A stretch of 64,000 nt of DNA from Micromonospora avicenniae (GCF_900156065.1 NZ_FTNF01000010.1:124001-188000), one strand, 5' to 3'; shown: positions 43,370 to 51,935, counted from the first letter of the stretch. The notes: generated from the letters alone by a model not told the origin. Translations and numbers: made by a program.

Positions 43370-44416
43370 ATGACAACGCAGCGCACCCGGTCGCTCGGAC
43401 GGCCGACCCTGGACGCGGTCGCCGCCCGCGCCGGAGTCGGCCGCGGGACGGTCTCCCGCGTGGTCAACGGATCTCCCCAGGTGAGTCCGGAGGCGCGGGC
43501 CGCGGTGCAGCAGGCCATCGCCGAGTTGGGGTACGTGCCGAACCGCGCGGCCCGGGCACTGGTCACCCGGCGTACGGACTCCGTGGCGCTGGTCGTCTCC
43601 GAGTCCGGGGACCGCATCTTCACCGAGCCGTTCTTCGCGGCCATCGTGCGCGGGATCAGCTCCGCGCTGCTGCAGACGCCGATGCAGCTCTGGCTGGCCA
43701 TGGCGCAGTCAGCGGTCGAGCGTGAGCGGGTCGAGCACCACCTCACCAACCAGCACGTCGACGGCGTACTGCTGCTCTCCCTGCACGACGCCGACCCGCT
43801 TCCCGGCCTGCTCGAGGAGCGGGGTCTGCCCAGCGTGCTCGGCGGCCGGCCGGCCCGGATGCTGCGACCGGGAGCGCGGCCGGCCTGGTTCGTCGACGTG
43901 GACAACGTGGGCGGCGCCCGGCAGGCCGTGCAGTACCTCGCCGGTCGCGGGCGACGGCGCATCGCCACGATCGCCGGTCCGCAGGACATGGGCGCCGGCC
44001 TGGCCCGGCTGACCGGCTACACCGACGCGATCACGGCGACTCTCGGCGGGCTCGATCCCGGCCTCGTCGCGTACGGCGACTTCAGCGAGGAGAGCGGGGC
44101 GGCCGCCATGCGCCGGCTGCTGGAGGTCCGGCCGGACGTCGACGCGGTCTTCGTCGCGTCCGACCTGATGGCGTTCGGCGCGCTGCGCGCGCTGCGCGAG
44201 GCGGGCCGCCGGGTGCCGGACGACGTGGCGGTCGTCGGCTTCGACGACGCCCCGATCGCCAGGCAGGCCGACCCGCCGCTCACCACGGTCTTCCAGCCGG
44301 TTGAGGAGATGGGGCGGCAGATGGCCCGGTTGCTGGTCGCCCGCATCCGCGGCGACGACCTGCCCGCCCCGCACGTCCTGCTCGACACCCAACTGGTCCA
44401 CCGCGCCTCCGCCTAA
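43370..44416 (+). CDS. LacI-family transcriptional regulator, likely CebR-like
   Basis: 348 residues. The N-terminal helix-turn-helix reads PTLDAVAARAGVGRGTVSRVV, followed by the hinge helix ELGYVPNRAARALVTRRT. The periplasmic-binding-like domain starts SVALVVSESGDRIF and includes DAVFVASDLMAFGALRAL and DVAVVGFDDAPIARQADPP, where sugar effectors bind. It probably controls the sugar-binding gene upstream through the two CebR-like boxes. GGAGGAGC precedes the ATG. The substrate that releases it is unknown; cellobiose is the simplest guess from the box sequence. Confidence 0.92.
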   Translation: MTTQRTRSLGRPTLDAVAARAGVGRGTVSRVVNGSPQVSPEARAAVQQAIAELGYVPNRAARALVTRRTDSVALVVSESGDRIFTEPFFAAIVRGISSALLQTPMQLWLAMAQSAVERERVEHHLTNQHVDGVLLLSLHDADPLPGLLEERGLPSVLGGRPARMLRPGARPAWFVDVDNVGGARQAVQYLAGRGRRRIATIAGPQDMGAGLARLTGYTDAITATLGGLDPGLVAYGDFSEESGAAAMRRLLEVRPDVDAVFVASDLMAFGALRALREAGRRVPDDVAVVGFDDAPIARQADPPLTTVFQPVEEMGRQMARLLVARIRGDDLPAPHVLLDTQLVHRASA

Positions 44417-44445
44417 CCCCCCCACCCCGGCAGCCCGGGAGGGGG

Positions 44446-45672
44446 TCAGGCGGGGGTGGGGGTGTGCCAGCGGCGGAGTTCACGTTTGGCCAGGGAGGCG
44501 CGGTGCACCTCGTCGGGGCCGTCGGCGAGACGTAGGGTCCGGGCGCCGGCCCAGAGGGCGGCCAGCGGCGTGTCCTGGCTTACGCCGGCCGCACCGTACG
44601 CCTGGATGGCCTTGTCGATCACCCACTCGGCCATCGCCGGCGTGGCGATCTTGATGGCCTGGATCTCGGTGTGGGCGCCCTTGTTGCCGACGGTGTCCAT
44701 CAGCCACGCGGTCTTCAGCACCAGCAGGCGGGCCTGCTCGATGCGGACCCGGGACTCGGCGATCCATTCCCGCACCACGCCCTGCTCGGCGAGGGGCCGG
44801 CCGAACGCGACCCGGTCGCTGGCCCGCCGGCAGAGCAGTTCGAGGGCCCGCTCCGCCATGCCGACCAGGCGCATGCAGTGGTGGATCCGCCCCGGGCCGA
44901 GCCGGGCCTGGGCGATGGCGAAGCCGCCACCCTCCTCGCCGACCAGGTTCTCCACCGGCACCCGTACGTCGGAGAAGTCGATCTCGGCGTGCCCGCCGTG
45001 TGACGCGTCGCTGTAGCCGAACACCCTCATGCCTCGCCGGACGGAGACGCCCGGAGTGTCCCGCGGCACCAGCACCATGCTCTGCTGCCGGTGCCGGTCG
45101 GCATCCGGATCGGTCTTGCCCATCACGATGAAGACCGCGCAATGCGGGTCCATCGCCCCCGACGACCACCACTTGCGACCGTTGACGACGTAGTGGTCGC
45201 CGTCGCGGACGATCCGGGTGGCGATGTTGGTGGCGTCGGACGAGGCGACCTCCGGTTCGGTCATGCAGAACGCCGAGCGGATCTCCCCCTCCAGTAACGG
45301 ACCCAGCCAGCGCTCCCGCTGCCGCTCGGAGCCGAACTCGGCCAGCAGCTCCATGTTGCCCGTGTCGGGCGCGGCGCAGTTGAGCGCCTCGGGAGCCAGG
45401 TGCGGGCTGCGCCCGGTCAGCTCGGCCAGCGGCGCGTACTGGAGGTTGGTCAGCCCGGCGCCGTAGCGCCGGTCGGGCAGGAAGAGGTTCCACAGCCCGC
45501 GCTTGCGCGCCTCGGCCTTCAGCTCGGCCATGACCGGCGGACGCGCCCACGGGTCGCCCGCCTCGGCCACCTGCGCGGCGTGCACCGCCTCGGCCGGGTA
45601 GACGTGCTGTTCCAGGAACGCGGTCAGCTCGGCCCGCAGGTGTTCGGTGCGACTGTCGTACGCGAAATCCAT
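44446..45672 (-). CDS. Acyl-CoA dehydrogenase
   Basis: 408 residues. FAD-binding and active-site motifs include CMTEPEVASSDATNIATR, VVNGRKWWSSGAMDP and RVFGYSDASHGGHAEIDF. The C-terminal catalytic region holds QAYGAAGVSQDTPLAALW. This subtype (ACAD10/11-like, often with an aminoglycoside-phosphotransferase-fold partner) oxidises acyl-CoAs, possibly branched or 4-hydroxy acids. It overlaps the phosphotransferase gene upstream by 4 bases, which supports a joint role. A GC-rich hairpin-prone stretch separates its stop from the convergent regulator gene. Confidence 0.93.
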   Translation of the reverse strand: MDFAYDSRTEHLRAELTAFLEQHVYPAEAVHAAQVAEAGDPWARPPVMAELKAEARKRGLWNLFLPDRRYGAGLTNLQYAPLAELTGRSPHLAPEALNCAAPDTGNMELLAEFGSERQRERWLGPLLEGEIRSAFCMTEPEVASSDATNIATRIVRDGDHYVVNGRKWWSSGAMDPHCAVFIVMGKTDPDADRHRQQSMVLVPRDTPGVSVRRGMRVFGYSDASHGGHAEIDFSDVRVPVENLVGEEGGGFAIAQARLGPGRIHHCMRLVGMAERALELLCRRASDRVAFGRPLAEQGVVREWIAESRVRIEQARLLVLKTAWLMDTVGNKGAHTEIQAIKIATPAMAEWVIDKAIQAYGAAGVSQDTPLAALWAGARTLRLADGPDEVHRASLAKRELRRWHTPTPA

Positions 45673-46709
45673 CAGCGCTCCCCGGCGGCGGTCAGCCCGT
45701 ACGCGATCAGCGGCGCCACCATCTCGCCGATCCGGTCGAATCCCTCACCGAGGGTCTGTCCGAGCGTGTGCCGGTAGTGGATGCCCTCGCAGATCACCGC
45801 GAGCTTGAAACAGCCCAGCGCGACGTGCCAGTGCAGCGGACCGACGTCGACGCCGCTGCGGTCGGCGTACCGCTCGATCAGTTCGGTGCCGGTCGGGAAA
45901 CCGGCCCGCGGGCCGAGACCATCGGCGACCGGGTTGCCCTCGGCGGTCTCGCTGCCGCCCAGCACGTCCCAGTAGGTCAGCAACAGCCCCAGGTCCGCGA
46001 GGGGGTCACCGAGGGTCGCCATCTCCCAGTCGAGTACGGCGCGGACCGCCACGGGCTCGACGGTGGCGAGGAGATTGTCCAGCCGGTAGTCGCCGTGCAC
46101 GATCCGTCCGGCGTTGGCGCTCGCCGGCACGGTGGCTGCCAGCCGGTCGCGCAGCTCGTCGACGCCCGGCAGCGGCCGGCTGCGGGACCGCTCCAACTGC
46201 CCCGCCCAGCGGCGTACCTGCCGCTCCAGGTAACCCTCGGGACGGCCGAAGTCGGCCAGGCCGACCGCCTCCGGCTCGACCCGGTGCAGTGCGGCGAGGG
46301 TGTCCATCATGGCCATCGCGAGATCGCGGCGCCGCCGCCCGCCGAGCGGATCGGTCTGCGCCCGGGTCCGGTAGACCTCGCCGGTGACCCGCTCCATCAG
46401 GTAGAACGGCGCGCCGATCACCTCCGGATCGGGGCAGTGCAGCAGCGCGCCCGGCACCGGCACCTCGGTGGGCGCCAGTGCGGAGATCACCCGGAACTCC
46501 CGGGCCATGTCGTGCGCGGTGGCCAGCACGTGCCCCAGTGGCGGACGACGCAGCACGAGCTCCCGGTCGCCGACGTGCAGCAGGTAGGTGAGGTTCGACT
46601 TCCCGCCGGCGATCAGCCGGGCCCGCGGCGGGCCGGCGGCCAGGTCGGGGCGGTGGCGGGCCAGGTAGTCGGCGAGCCGATCGAGGTCGACACCGGCCGG
46701 ATCGGTCAT
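45672..46709 (-). CDS. Aminoglycoside-phosphotransferase-fold kinase, ACAD10/11-type partner
   Basis: 345 residues from the ATG chosen. ARLIAGGKSNLTYLLHVGDRELVLRRPP is the nucleotide-binding N-lobe. IVHGDYRLDNLLA is the Brenner motif with the catalytic Asp, and AVLDWEMATLGDPLADLGLLL holds the metal-binding Asp. Family members beside acyl-CoA dehydrogenases phosphorylate hydroxyacyl-CoAs before their oxidation or elimination, so this pair probably handles 4-hydroxy or related acids; the substrate is inferred. A promoter at 46710-46742 places the start of transcription at or next to this ATG. In-frame starts further upstream would overlap that promoter. Confidence 0.9.
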   Translation of the reverse strand: MTDPAGVDLDRLADYLARHRPDLAAGPPRARLIAGGKSNLTYLLHVGDRELVLRRPPLGHVLATAHDMAREFRVISALAPTEVPVPGALLHCPDPEVIGAPFYLMERVTGEVYRTRAQTDPLGGRRRRDLAMAMMDTLAALHRVEPEAVGLADFGRPEGYLERQVRRWAGQLERSRSRPLPGVDELRDRLAATVPASANAGRIVHGDYRLDNLLATVEPVAVRAVLDWEMATLGDPLADLGLLLTYWDVLGGSETAEGNPVADGLGPRAGFPTGTELIERYADRSGVDVGPLHWHVALGCFKLAVICEGIHYRHTLGQTLGEGFDRIGEMVAPLIAYGLTAAGER

Positions 46710-46742
46710 CCGATTAGTTGATGGCAGCTCACTCACGTTGTC
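46710..46742 (-). promoter_or_regulatory. Predicted leaderless promoter
   Basis: Read on the minus strand: TTGACA (46742-46737), a 17-base spacer, TCAACT as the -10, then six bases and the ATG of the phosphotransferase gene at 46709. The spacing puts the first transcribed base at or beside the start codon. No ribosome-binding site is present, as expected for a leaderless mRNA, which is common in actinobacteria. Confidence 0.6.
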
Positions 46743-46859
46743 AAGGTCGGGTTTTGCGTCGGGGACATGCCGCGGCAACAGGGACGAAATGGGCAGTGGT
46801 CAGGCTGGAGGCCAGCCTGCCGGCCGTTCACCGCCGGCCCGCCGAGCGGAGAGACGAGC

Positions 46860-47555
46860 ATGTTGCTGCGAGTACGGGTCACCCTTCCGGATCGCCCCGG
46901 CACCCTCGGCCAGGTGGCCCGCACGTTGGGCGTGTCCGGGGCGGACATCGTCCAGGTGGTGGTGCTGGAGCGGCTGGGCGGGCGGGCCATCGACGACTTC
47001 ACCGTCGTCTGGCCGGGCGCGGCGCGCGTCGAGCGGCTGCTGGCCGGGCTTGCGGCGATTCCCGGCGTACGGGTGGACGGGGTGTGGCGGGCGATCGGCG
47101 CGCCCACCACCACGGGGCAGGACGCCGAGCTGCTGGCCCAGGTGGCGGCGAACCCGGCCGACGGACTGGCCACCCTGGTCGACGCGGTTCCCGGACTGCT
47201 CGCCGCCGACTGGGCGGTGGCCGCGATGGTGCCACTGGACTGGGCGTCCCGCTCCGGAGGCGGCGCGGCGACCGTCGAGCACTCCAGCTGGCGTACGCCC
47301 GTAGCACCCGCACTGCCGGAGGTGACCCCGTTGCGGGCCCGCTCGATGTCCTCGCCCGGCGGCACCCACCACGCGGTCGCGCCGTTCGGCCGGGCCGGTC
47401 TGGTGCTGGTGGTGGCGCGTGAGCACACCGAACCGCTCACCGCCGCCGCGTTCCACGCCACCGAGGTCGATCGGCTGGCGCAGTTGGTGCGCGCCAGCGG
47501 CGTGATCCTCGGCGACCGGCTCGACCTGGTCGGCCAACCCCCGGTGACCGCCTGA
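46860..47555 (+). CDS. ACT-domain protein, likely amino-acid-sensing regulator
   Basis: 231 residues. The N-terminal ~75 are an ACT domain: LLRVRVTLPDRPGTLGQVARTL then GADIVQVVVLERLGGRAIDDFTVVW. A middle helical part (AELLAQVAANPADGLATLVDAVP) and a GAF-like C-terminus (VTPLRARSMSSPGGTHHAVAPFGRAGLVLVVAREH) follow. No enzymatic motif is visible. The next gene has the same first two parts, so the two are paralogues. Small-molecule binding is likely; amino acids are the usual ligands of ACT domains. The ATG has GGAGAG 8 bases upstream. Confidence 0.83.
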   Translation: MLLRVRVTLPDRPGTLGQVARTLGVSGADIVQVVVLERLGGRAIDDFTVVWPGAARVERLLAGLAAIPGVRVDGVWRAIGAPTTTGQDAELLAQVAANPADGLATLVDAVPGLLAADWAVAAMVPLDWASRSGGGAATVEHSSWRTPVAPALPEVTPLRARSMSSPGGTHHAVAPFGRAGLVLVVAREHTEPLTAAAFHATEVDRLAQLVRASGVILGDRLDLVGQPPVTA

Positions 47556-47650
47556 GCCGCCGCCGGCAACGCTCGCGCGTCGCCTCGGGGCGACGCTCAG
47601 CCGAGGCTCGACCCGCCGCCCCGCGGAGGCTGTCGCTCTGCTCCGCGGAG

Positions 47651-47802
47651 GCTTTGGAGCTGAATCGTCTGTGACATCACGTGCCGGCGCTGACGCGTCA
47701 AGACCCTGCTGGGTGCGTGACTTGATGCGTGCGCGACTCCGACGCGTTCGTGACCCTGATGCGTGCGCGACTCTGATGCGTGCGCGACATCAGCTCCAAA
47801 GC
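47651..47802. repeat. Inverted-repeat element enclosing three direct repeats
   Basis: GCTTTGGAGCTGA (47651-47663) pairs perfectly with TCAGCTCCAAAGC (47790-47802). Between them TGATGCGTGCGCGAC occurs exactly at 47723-47737, 47757-47771 and 47774-47788, with more diverged copies in between. It looks like a palindromic repeat whose centre has been expanded by direct duplication. Confidence 0.7.
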
Positions 47803-47908
47803 GTATGAGTAAGAGGTCGCCGCACGATTGGCCGAGCCCTGCCGTTGCCGTTCTCCCTCCGGTCCGGTCGCGGTCCCGTTCGGCGTGCACCCGCAGTTCC
47901 TCGACGGC

Positions 47909-47956
47909 CTCCGGTCCCGACGGTCTCCGGTCCCGACGGTCTCCGGTCCCGACGGC
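47909..47956. repeat. Three tandem copies of a 16-bp unit
   Basis: CTCCGGTCCCGACGGT at 47909-47924 and 47925-47940 is perfect; the third copy 47941-47956 differs in the last base. It lies in the gap 116 bases before the ACT-GNAT gene. Confidence 0.75.
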
Positions 47957-48071
47957 CGCCGGTCGAGCCGGCGCATGTCGCACGTCACCTCGGGGAGGTG
48001 ACACGTCACGGCAGAGCAATCGGCCGGCAACAGGCACCGGTGAGGGTGGTACCCGGGGAAGGGAGCCAACC

Positions 48072-49121
48072 ATGACGTTGTGGCGGATCCGAGCCACCGT
48101 GGACGACCGGCCGGGCTACCTGTCGGTGCTCACGGCGAGCCTCGCCCTGCGCGGGGTCAACATCCTCGCCGTGCAGGTGCACACCACCGAGCGGGGCGCG
48201 GTGGACGACTTCCTCGTCGACGCGCCGGACACGCTCGCCGAGGCCGACCTGGTCGCGGCGGTCGAGCGCGGCCGGGGGCGGGACTGCTGGGTGGCGCGCA
48301 GCGAGGCACGCGGCCTCGTCGACCAGCCCACCCGGGTGCTCGGGCTGGCCAACCGGCTGGTCCGCGACCCGGAGGCGGCCGGCGAGACGTTGCGCGCCCT
48401 GCTCGCCGCGGACACGGTGACCTGGCGGCCGGAGACGTCGGACGCCATCGCCGGGATCGGGCGCGGCACCATGCTGATCGCCGACCCGGGTGGCGGCTGC
48501 TACACACTGTTCCGCGCGGTGCCCGAGTTCACGCCCGCCGAGTACGCCCGTGCCCAGGCGCTGGTCGAGTTGGCGGCCACCGTCGCGCGGCGGGCCGCCG
48601 AGCAGGTCACCCTGGTACTGCCCGACGGGGCCGAGGTCTTCGTACGGCCGTCGGTCGCCGATGACCTGCCCGGCGTACGCAACCTGCACGAGCGGTGCTC
48701 GGAACGCAGCCGGTACCGGCGCTATCTCGGCGCAGCCGCCGTGCCACCGCCGGCCCGGATACGCCGGCTGCTGGAGCCCGCCCGGGGGCTGACCCTGGTC
48801 GCGGTGACCGCGGACGCCACGGCGGAGTCGGTGGTCGCCGTGGCGAACCTGCTCGGCGAGGGGGACGAGGCCGAGGTGGCGGTGCTGGTACGTGACGACT
48901 GGCAGCGCCGCGGGCTCGGCTCGGCACTGCTGCGCCGACTGGTGCGTCACGCCGACCGGGCCGGGTACACCGCGCTGGTGCTGCACGTGCCGGCCGGCGA
49001 CACCGCGATGCTTCGCACCGTGGACCGGCTGAACAGCGCGGTCCGTACCGAGGTCGACGGTGGGATCCTCACGCTCACCCTGCCGCTGACCGCGCCGGCG
49101 CCGGCGGCCCGCCGGAGCTGA
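48072..49121 (+). CDS. ACT-domain and GNAT acetyltransferase fusion protein
   Basis: 349 residues. Residues ~1-75 are an ACT domain (LWRIRATVDDRPGYLSVLTASLALRG then VQVHTTERGAVDDFLV) like that of the upstream paralogue. The middle (~75-185) corresponds to the second part of that paralogue. Residues ~190-340 are a GNAT domain: VFVRPSVADDLPGVRNLHERC, then AEVAVLVRDDWQRRGLGSALLRRLV with the RRGLG acetyl-CoA loop. Fusions of this type are known as amino-acid-controlled protein lysine acetyltransferases in actinobacteria, so allosteric control by an amino acid is plausible. The ATG has GGGAGCC upstream; longer in-frame starts lie in the repeat-rich gap. Confidence 0.87.
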   Translation: MTLWRIRATVDDRPGYLSVLTASLALRGVNILAVQVHTTERGAVDDFLVDAPDTLAEADLVAAVERGRGRDCWVARSEARGLVDQPTRVLGLANRLVRDPEAAGETLRALLAADTVTWRPETSDAIAGIGRGTMLIADPGGGCYTLFRAVPEFTPAEYARAQALVELAATVARRAAEQVTLVLPDGAEVFVRPSVADDLPGVRNLHERCSERSRYRRYLGAAAVPPPARIRRLLEPARGLTLVAVTADATAESVVAVANLLGEGDEAEVAVLVRDDWQRRGLGSALLRRLVRHADRAGYTALVLHVPAGDTAMLRTVDRLNSAVRTEVDGGILTLTLPLTAPAPAARRS

Positions 49122-49181
49122 CGAGAAGATCCCGCCTGCCGGCGGTCGACGCCGGCGCCGGCCGGCCGCTGCCGGCCCCGG

Positions 49182-50747
49182 TCAGGTGGTGGGGTAGCGG
49201 CTGTAGTCGGGGAAGTTGCCGTACAGCCGCTCGTCGCCGCCCTGCGTGACGGCCTGCACGAGCAGGTCGCCGCCGACGAACGCCCCCTTCCAGGAGGCGC
49301 CCCGGCCGCCGAACGGCTCCTCCCGGTCACCACGTGAGCGGGGCCTGTTGATGCCCACCTTGAACGCCTGGAGATCGACCGCGAGTTTGCCCGCCAACTC
49401 CTCGTCGTCGCAGGCGAGCGAGGCGACCAGGGCACCGTTGGACGCGTTCATCTGGGCCAGCAGCTCGTCGGTGGTGTCGACCACGACGATCGTGTCGACC
49501 GGCCCGAACGGCTCGGCGTGCATGAGCCGGGACCGGCCGGGCGGGGCCAGCAGCACCGCCGGCGCCACGTACGCGGAGGTGTCCTGCGCGGCCAGGAACG
49601 GCGCGCCGTCCAGCTTGCCCCGGTACAGCGGCACGGCACCGCCCCGTACCGACTCGTCCACCTTGCGGCGCAGCTCGTCGGCCTTGGTGGCGCTGATCAG
49701 CGGCCCGAAGTCCAGTTCGGGCAGCGCGTCGCCGGGCCGCCAGCTCTCCTCGACCGCGAGGGGATGCCCGAACCGGATCGAGGAAACCACCGGCAGGTAC
49801 ATGCCGAGGAACTCGTCGACCAGGTCGCGCTGCACCACGAACCGGGGGTACGCGGTGCAGCGCTGCTTGCCGTACTCGAAGCCCTTCTTCAGGTGCCCGG
49901 CCAGCAGGTCCCACTGGGAGAAGTTCCAGATCCCCCAGGCGTTAAGCCCTTCCTGCTCGATGAAGTGGCGCTTGTCGGAGTCCAGCAGCGCGGCGGCCAC
50001 CTTCCCGCCATTGGACCGTCCGCCGACGAACGCGACCGCGCCGATCTCCGGTGCCCGCACCAGGACCTCGGAGAGTTCCTCGCCGCCGCCGGAGAGCAAC
50101 GCCGCGGGCAGCCCGGCCCGGCGCATCAGCGCGTGCGCCACGGTGAGGCAGACCGCGCCGCCCTGGGACGGGGTCTTGGCGATGACCGCGTTGCCGGCCA
50201 GCAACTGCACGAGCTCGGCGTGCACGAGCACGCTCATCGGGTAGTTCCATGAGGCGATGTTGCTGACCGGCCCGGGCAACGCCTCCCGGCCACCGGCGAG
50301 CATCCGGTCGATCTCACCGACGTACCAGCGGACGCCGTCCAGTGCCCGGTCGACGTCGGCGCACGCGAGCCGCCACGGCTTGCCGATCTCCCAGACCAGC
50401 AGCAGGGCGAGCAGGTCGCGGTGCGCGTCGAGCGCGTCCAGCGCCTCGCTGACCCGGGCCTTCCGCTCGGCGAGCGGCGTCTGCGCCCAGGTCCGGTGTG
50501 CGGCGGCGGCGTGGCTCACGGCGGCCCGCGCGCTCTCCGCGTCCAGCCTGGCCAGGTTGATCAGGACCGTGTTGTCCACCGGGGTCCGGACCGGGGTGGG
50601 TGCGCCGACGCCGCGCCAGTCGCCCTCGATCAGGTTGTGCAGGCTGGACACACCGTCGACCTCGGCGCCGAACGCCTCCGGGACGGCGGCCACCGCACGG
50701 GCGAGGGTGTCCGTCCAGGCGGTGCCCTCGGCGAGTCGTAGTGCCAT
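49182..50747 (-). CDS. Aldehyde dehydrogenase family protein
   Basis: 521 residues. PGPVSNIASWNYPMSVL and VIAKTPSQGG are cofactor-binding segments. FIEQEGLNAWGIWNF lies where the general base Glu is found, and KKGFEYGKQRCTAYPR holds the catalytic Cys. ISATKADELRRKVDE and MHAEPFGPVDTIVVVD are conserved later motifs. The usual ELGGK is replaced by EQEG, as in a divergent actinobacterial subgroup, so the aldehyde substrate is unknown. The GGAG 6 bases before the ATG supports the start. It is convergent with the ACT-GNAT gene. Confidence 0.87.
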   Translation of the reverse strand: MALRLAEGTAWTDTLARAVAAVPEAFGAEVDGVSSLHNLIEGDWRGVGAPTPVRTPVDNTVLINLARLDAESARAAVSHAAAAHRTWAQTPLAERKARVSEALDALDAHRDLLALLLVWEIGKPWRLACADVDRALDGVRWYVGEIDRMLAGGREALPGPVSNIASWNYPMSVLVHAELVQLLAGNAVIAKTPSQGGAVCLTVAHALMRRAGLPAALLSGGGEELSEVLVRAPEIGAVAFVGGRSNGGKVAAALLDSDKRHFIEQEGLNAWGIWNFSQWDLLAGHLKKGFEYGKQRCTAYPRFVVQRDLVDEFLGMYLPVVSSIRFGHPLAVEESWRPGDALPELDFGPLISATKADELRRKVDESVRGGAVPLYRGKLDGAPFLAAQDTSAYVAPAVLLAPPGRSRLMHAEPFGPVDTIVVVDTTDELLAQMNASNGALVASLACDDEELAGKLAVDLQAFKVGINRPRSRGDREEPFGGRGASWKGAFVGGDLLVQAVTQGGDERLYGNFPDYSRYPTT

Positions 50748-50900
50748 CGCGTTCTCCTCAGGATCGTCCAGGGGAGCGGCGGCGTCGATGGCACCGCTGG
50801 TGTCGCGTACTGTCGCGCGATCCGGGGCGGGCCAGCAACCGTACGCCCGTATGCCAGGACGGACCGTCCCGTCCCGCGCGCATCACCCGCCGACACACAG

Positions 50901-50945
50901 ATCTTGGACAGTTGCCGTTAGCCGCGAACGGCAACTGTCCAAGAT
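50901..50945. repeat. 45-bp palindrome, family B, copy 1
   Basis: Arms of 19 bases (ATCTTGGACAGTTGCCGTT and its complement) with a 7-base loop AGCCGCG, perfectly paired. It ends one base before the stop of the AbiEi/DUF559-like gene. An identical 45-mer in the same orientation is at 51946-51990. Confidence 0.9.
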
Positions 50946-51935
50946 TCATCGTCCGAGTCGCCAGCCAGCGGCCATCAGGGCGCGCCGGACGGTGCCGGCA
51001 ACCTCGTCCGGCCGCGCGCGCACGAGCCACGCCGGGAACCGCAGGATCCGATCACCGCTCGTCCAGACCGCGTTCTGTCGCCGCATGTCGGCCGCCCACT
51101 GGCGTACGTCCATGTGGTAGGCGCCGTCGATTTCCGCGTGCACCCGCCACTCGCGCCAGTACGCATCGAGCCAGCGGACGCGACCGTCCTGGTCGACGCG
51201 GCGTTCCTGCAGGTCAGGTCGGGGCAGCGCGTGCCGGCGACACAGCCGCAGAAAGTCGATCTCGGACAGCGCCTCGGCCCCGCCAGCGATGTCCTCGACC
51301 GTCTGCCGGATCAGGCGTCGGCGGGGCGCCCGAGGGAGCACGTCGAGCACCTCCCGCAACTCCTGCGGCAGTACCCGACGCTGCTGGCATCCTGCGGCCA
51401 GGGCGGCCTGCGCCTCGTCGATCCCGCACGCCCAGCTCGCCGCGTCGACCAGCGCCCGGGCCGTCGTGGTGCGGGTGGGGCGGGCTAGCTGGACGTGCTC
51501 CGGTGGCAGCACCGACGTCCGGTGCATCGCCACCGCGACCATGTCGATCGGCAGCCGGCGCAATGTGGTCCGGGCGGCCCGACGATCAGCCGGTACGAGG
51601 ACGTGCACCGGTTCCCGGCGGAGTCCACGTACGCCGGCCTCCGCCCTGGCCGTCGCGCCGGCCAGCACGGCACCCGGGCCCGCGGCGAGCACAGCGACCC
51701 AGAGCTGCTGGTCGCGGGTCAGCCGTCCGTTGCCGGTGAGCAGGACGCCCCGGCAGATCGCGCGCCAACGGCCCGAGCGCACCAGCCCGCGTACCGTGCC
51801 CGCAGTGAGCAGTCGCGTCGCCTGGGCGGTGGTCAGTACGCCGGCCTGCTCGAAGGCCAGCCAGTCCAGGTTGTCGGCGTCGGCGCTCGGGAGTGTGGGG
51901 AACACCGGCCCGAGTCTGCAGACACGGCGAAGCAA
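50946..51935 (-). CDS. AbiEi-like winged-helix plus DUF559 (Vsr-like endonuclease) protein
   Basis: 329 residues from a TTG; GTG 51905 is an equally likely start. An N-terminal segment (LTTAQATRLLTAGTVRGLVRSGRWRAICRGV) resembles the winged helix of AbiEi antitoxins. The C-terminal ~100 residues match DUF559/Vsr-like nucleases: ALSEIDFLRLCRR, then WLDAYWREWRVHAEIDGAYH with acidic residues, and DRILRFPAWLV. Such proteins are frequent in actinobacteria with unknown roles, possibly in defence or repair. No toxin partner is adjacent. Identical 45-bp palindromes lie immediately after its stop and 10 bases before its start. Confidence 0.75.
   Translation of the reverse strand: MLRRVCRLGPVFPTLPSADADNLDWLAFEQAGVLTTAQATRLLTAGTVRGLVRSGRWRAICRGVLLTGNGRLTRDQQLWVAVLAAGPGAVLAGATARAEAGVRGLRREPVHVLVPADRRAARTTLRRLPIDMVAVAMHRTSVLPPEHVQLARPTRTTTARALVDAASWACGIDEAQAALAAGCQQRRVLPQELREVLDVLPRAPRRRLIRQTVEDIAGGAEALSEIDFLRLCRRHALPRPDLQERRVDQDGRVRWLDAYWREWRVHAEIDGAYHMDVRQWAADMRRQNAVWTSGDRILRFPAWLVRARPDEVAGTVRRALMAAGWRLGR

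Larger units (their letters stand above)
47556..48071. other. 516-base gap with nested repeats between the ACT-domain paralogues
   Basis: No credible gene. It holds the inverted-repeat element at 47651-47802 and the tandem array at 47909-47956, both listed separately. The local GC is lower than in the genes at about 47660-47810. Confidence 0.6.

Noticed and set aside
47763..48071. Upstream in-frame extension of the ACT-GNAT gene
   Set aside because: It runs through tandem repeats and lacks protein-like composition; ATG 48072 has a ribosome-binding site.
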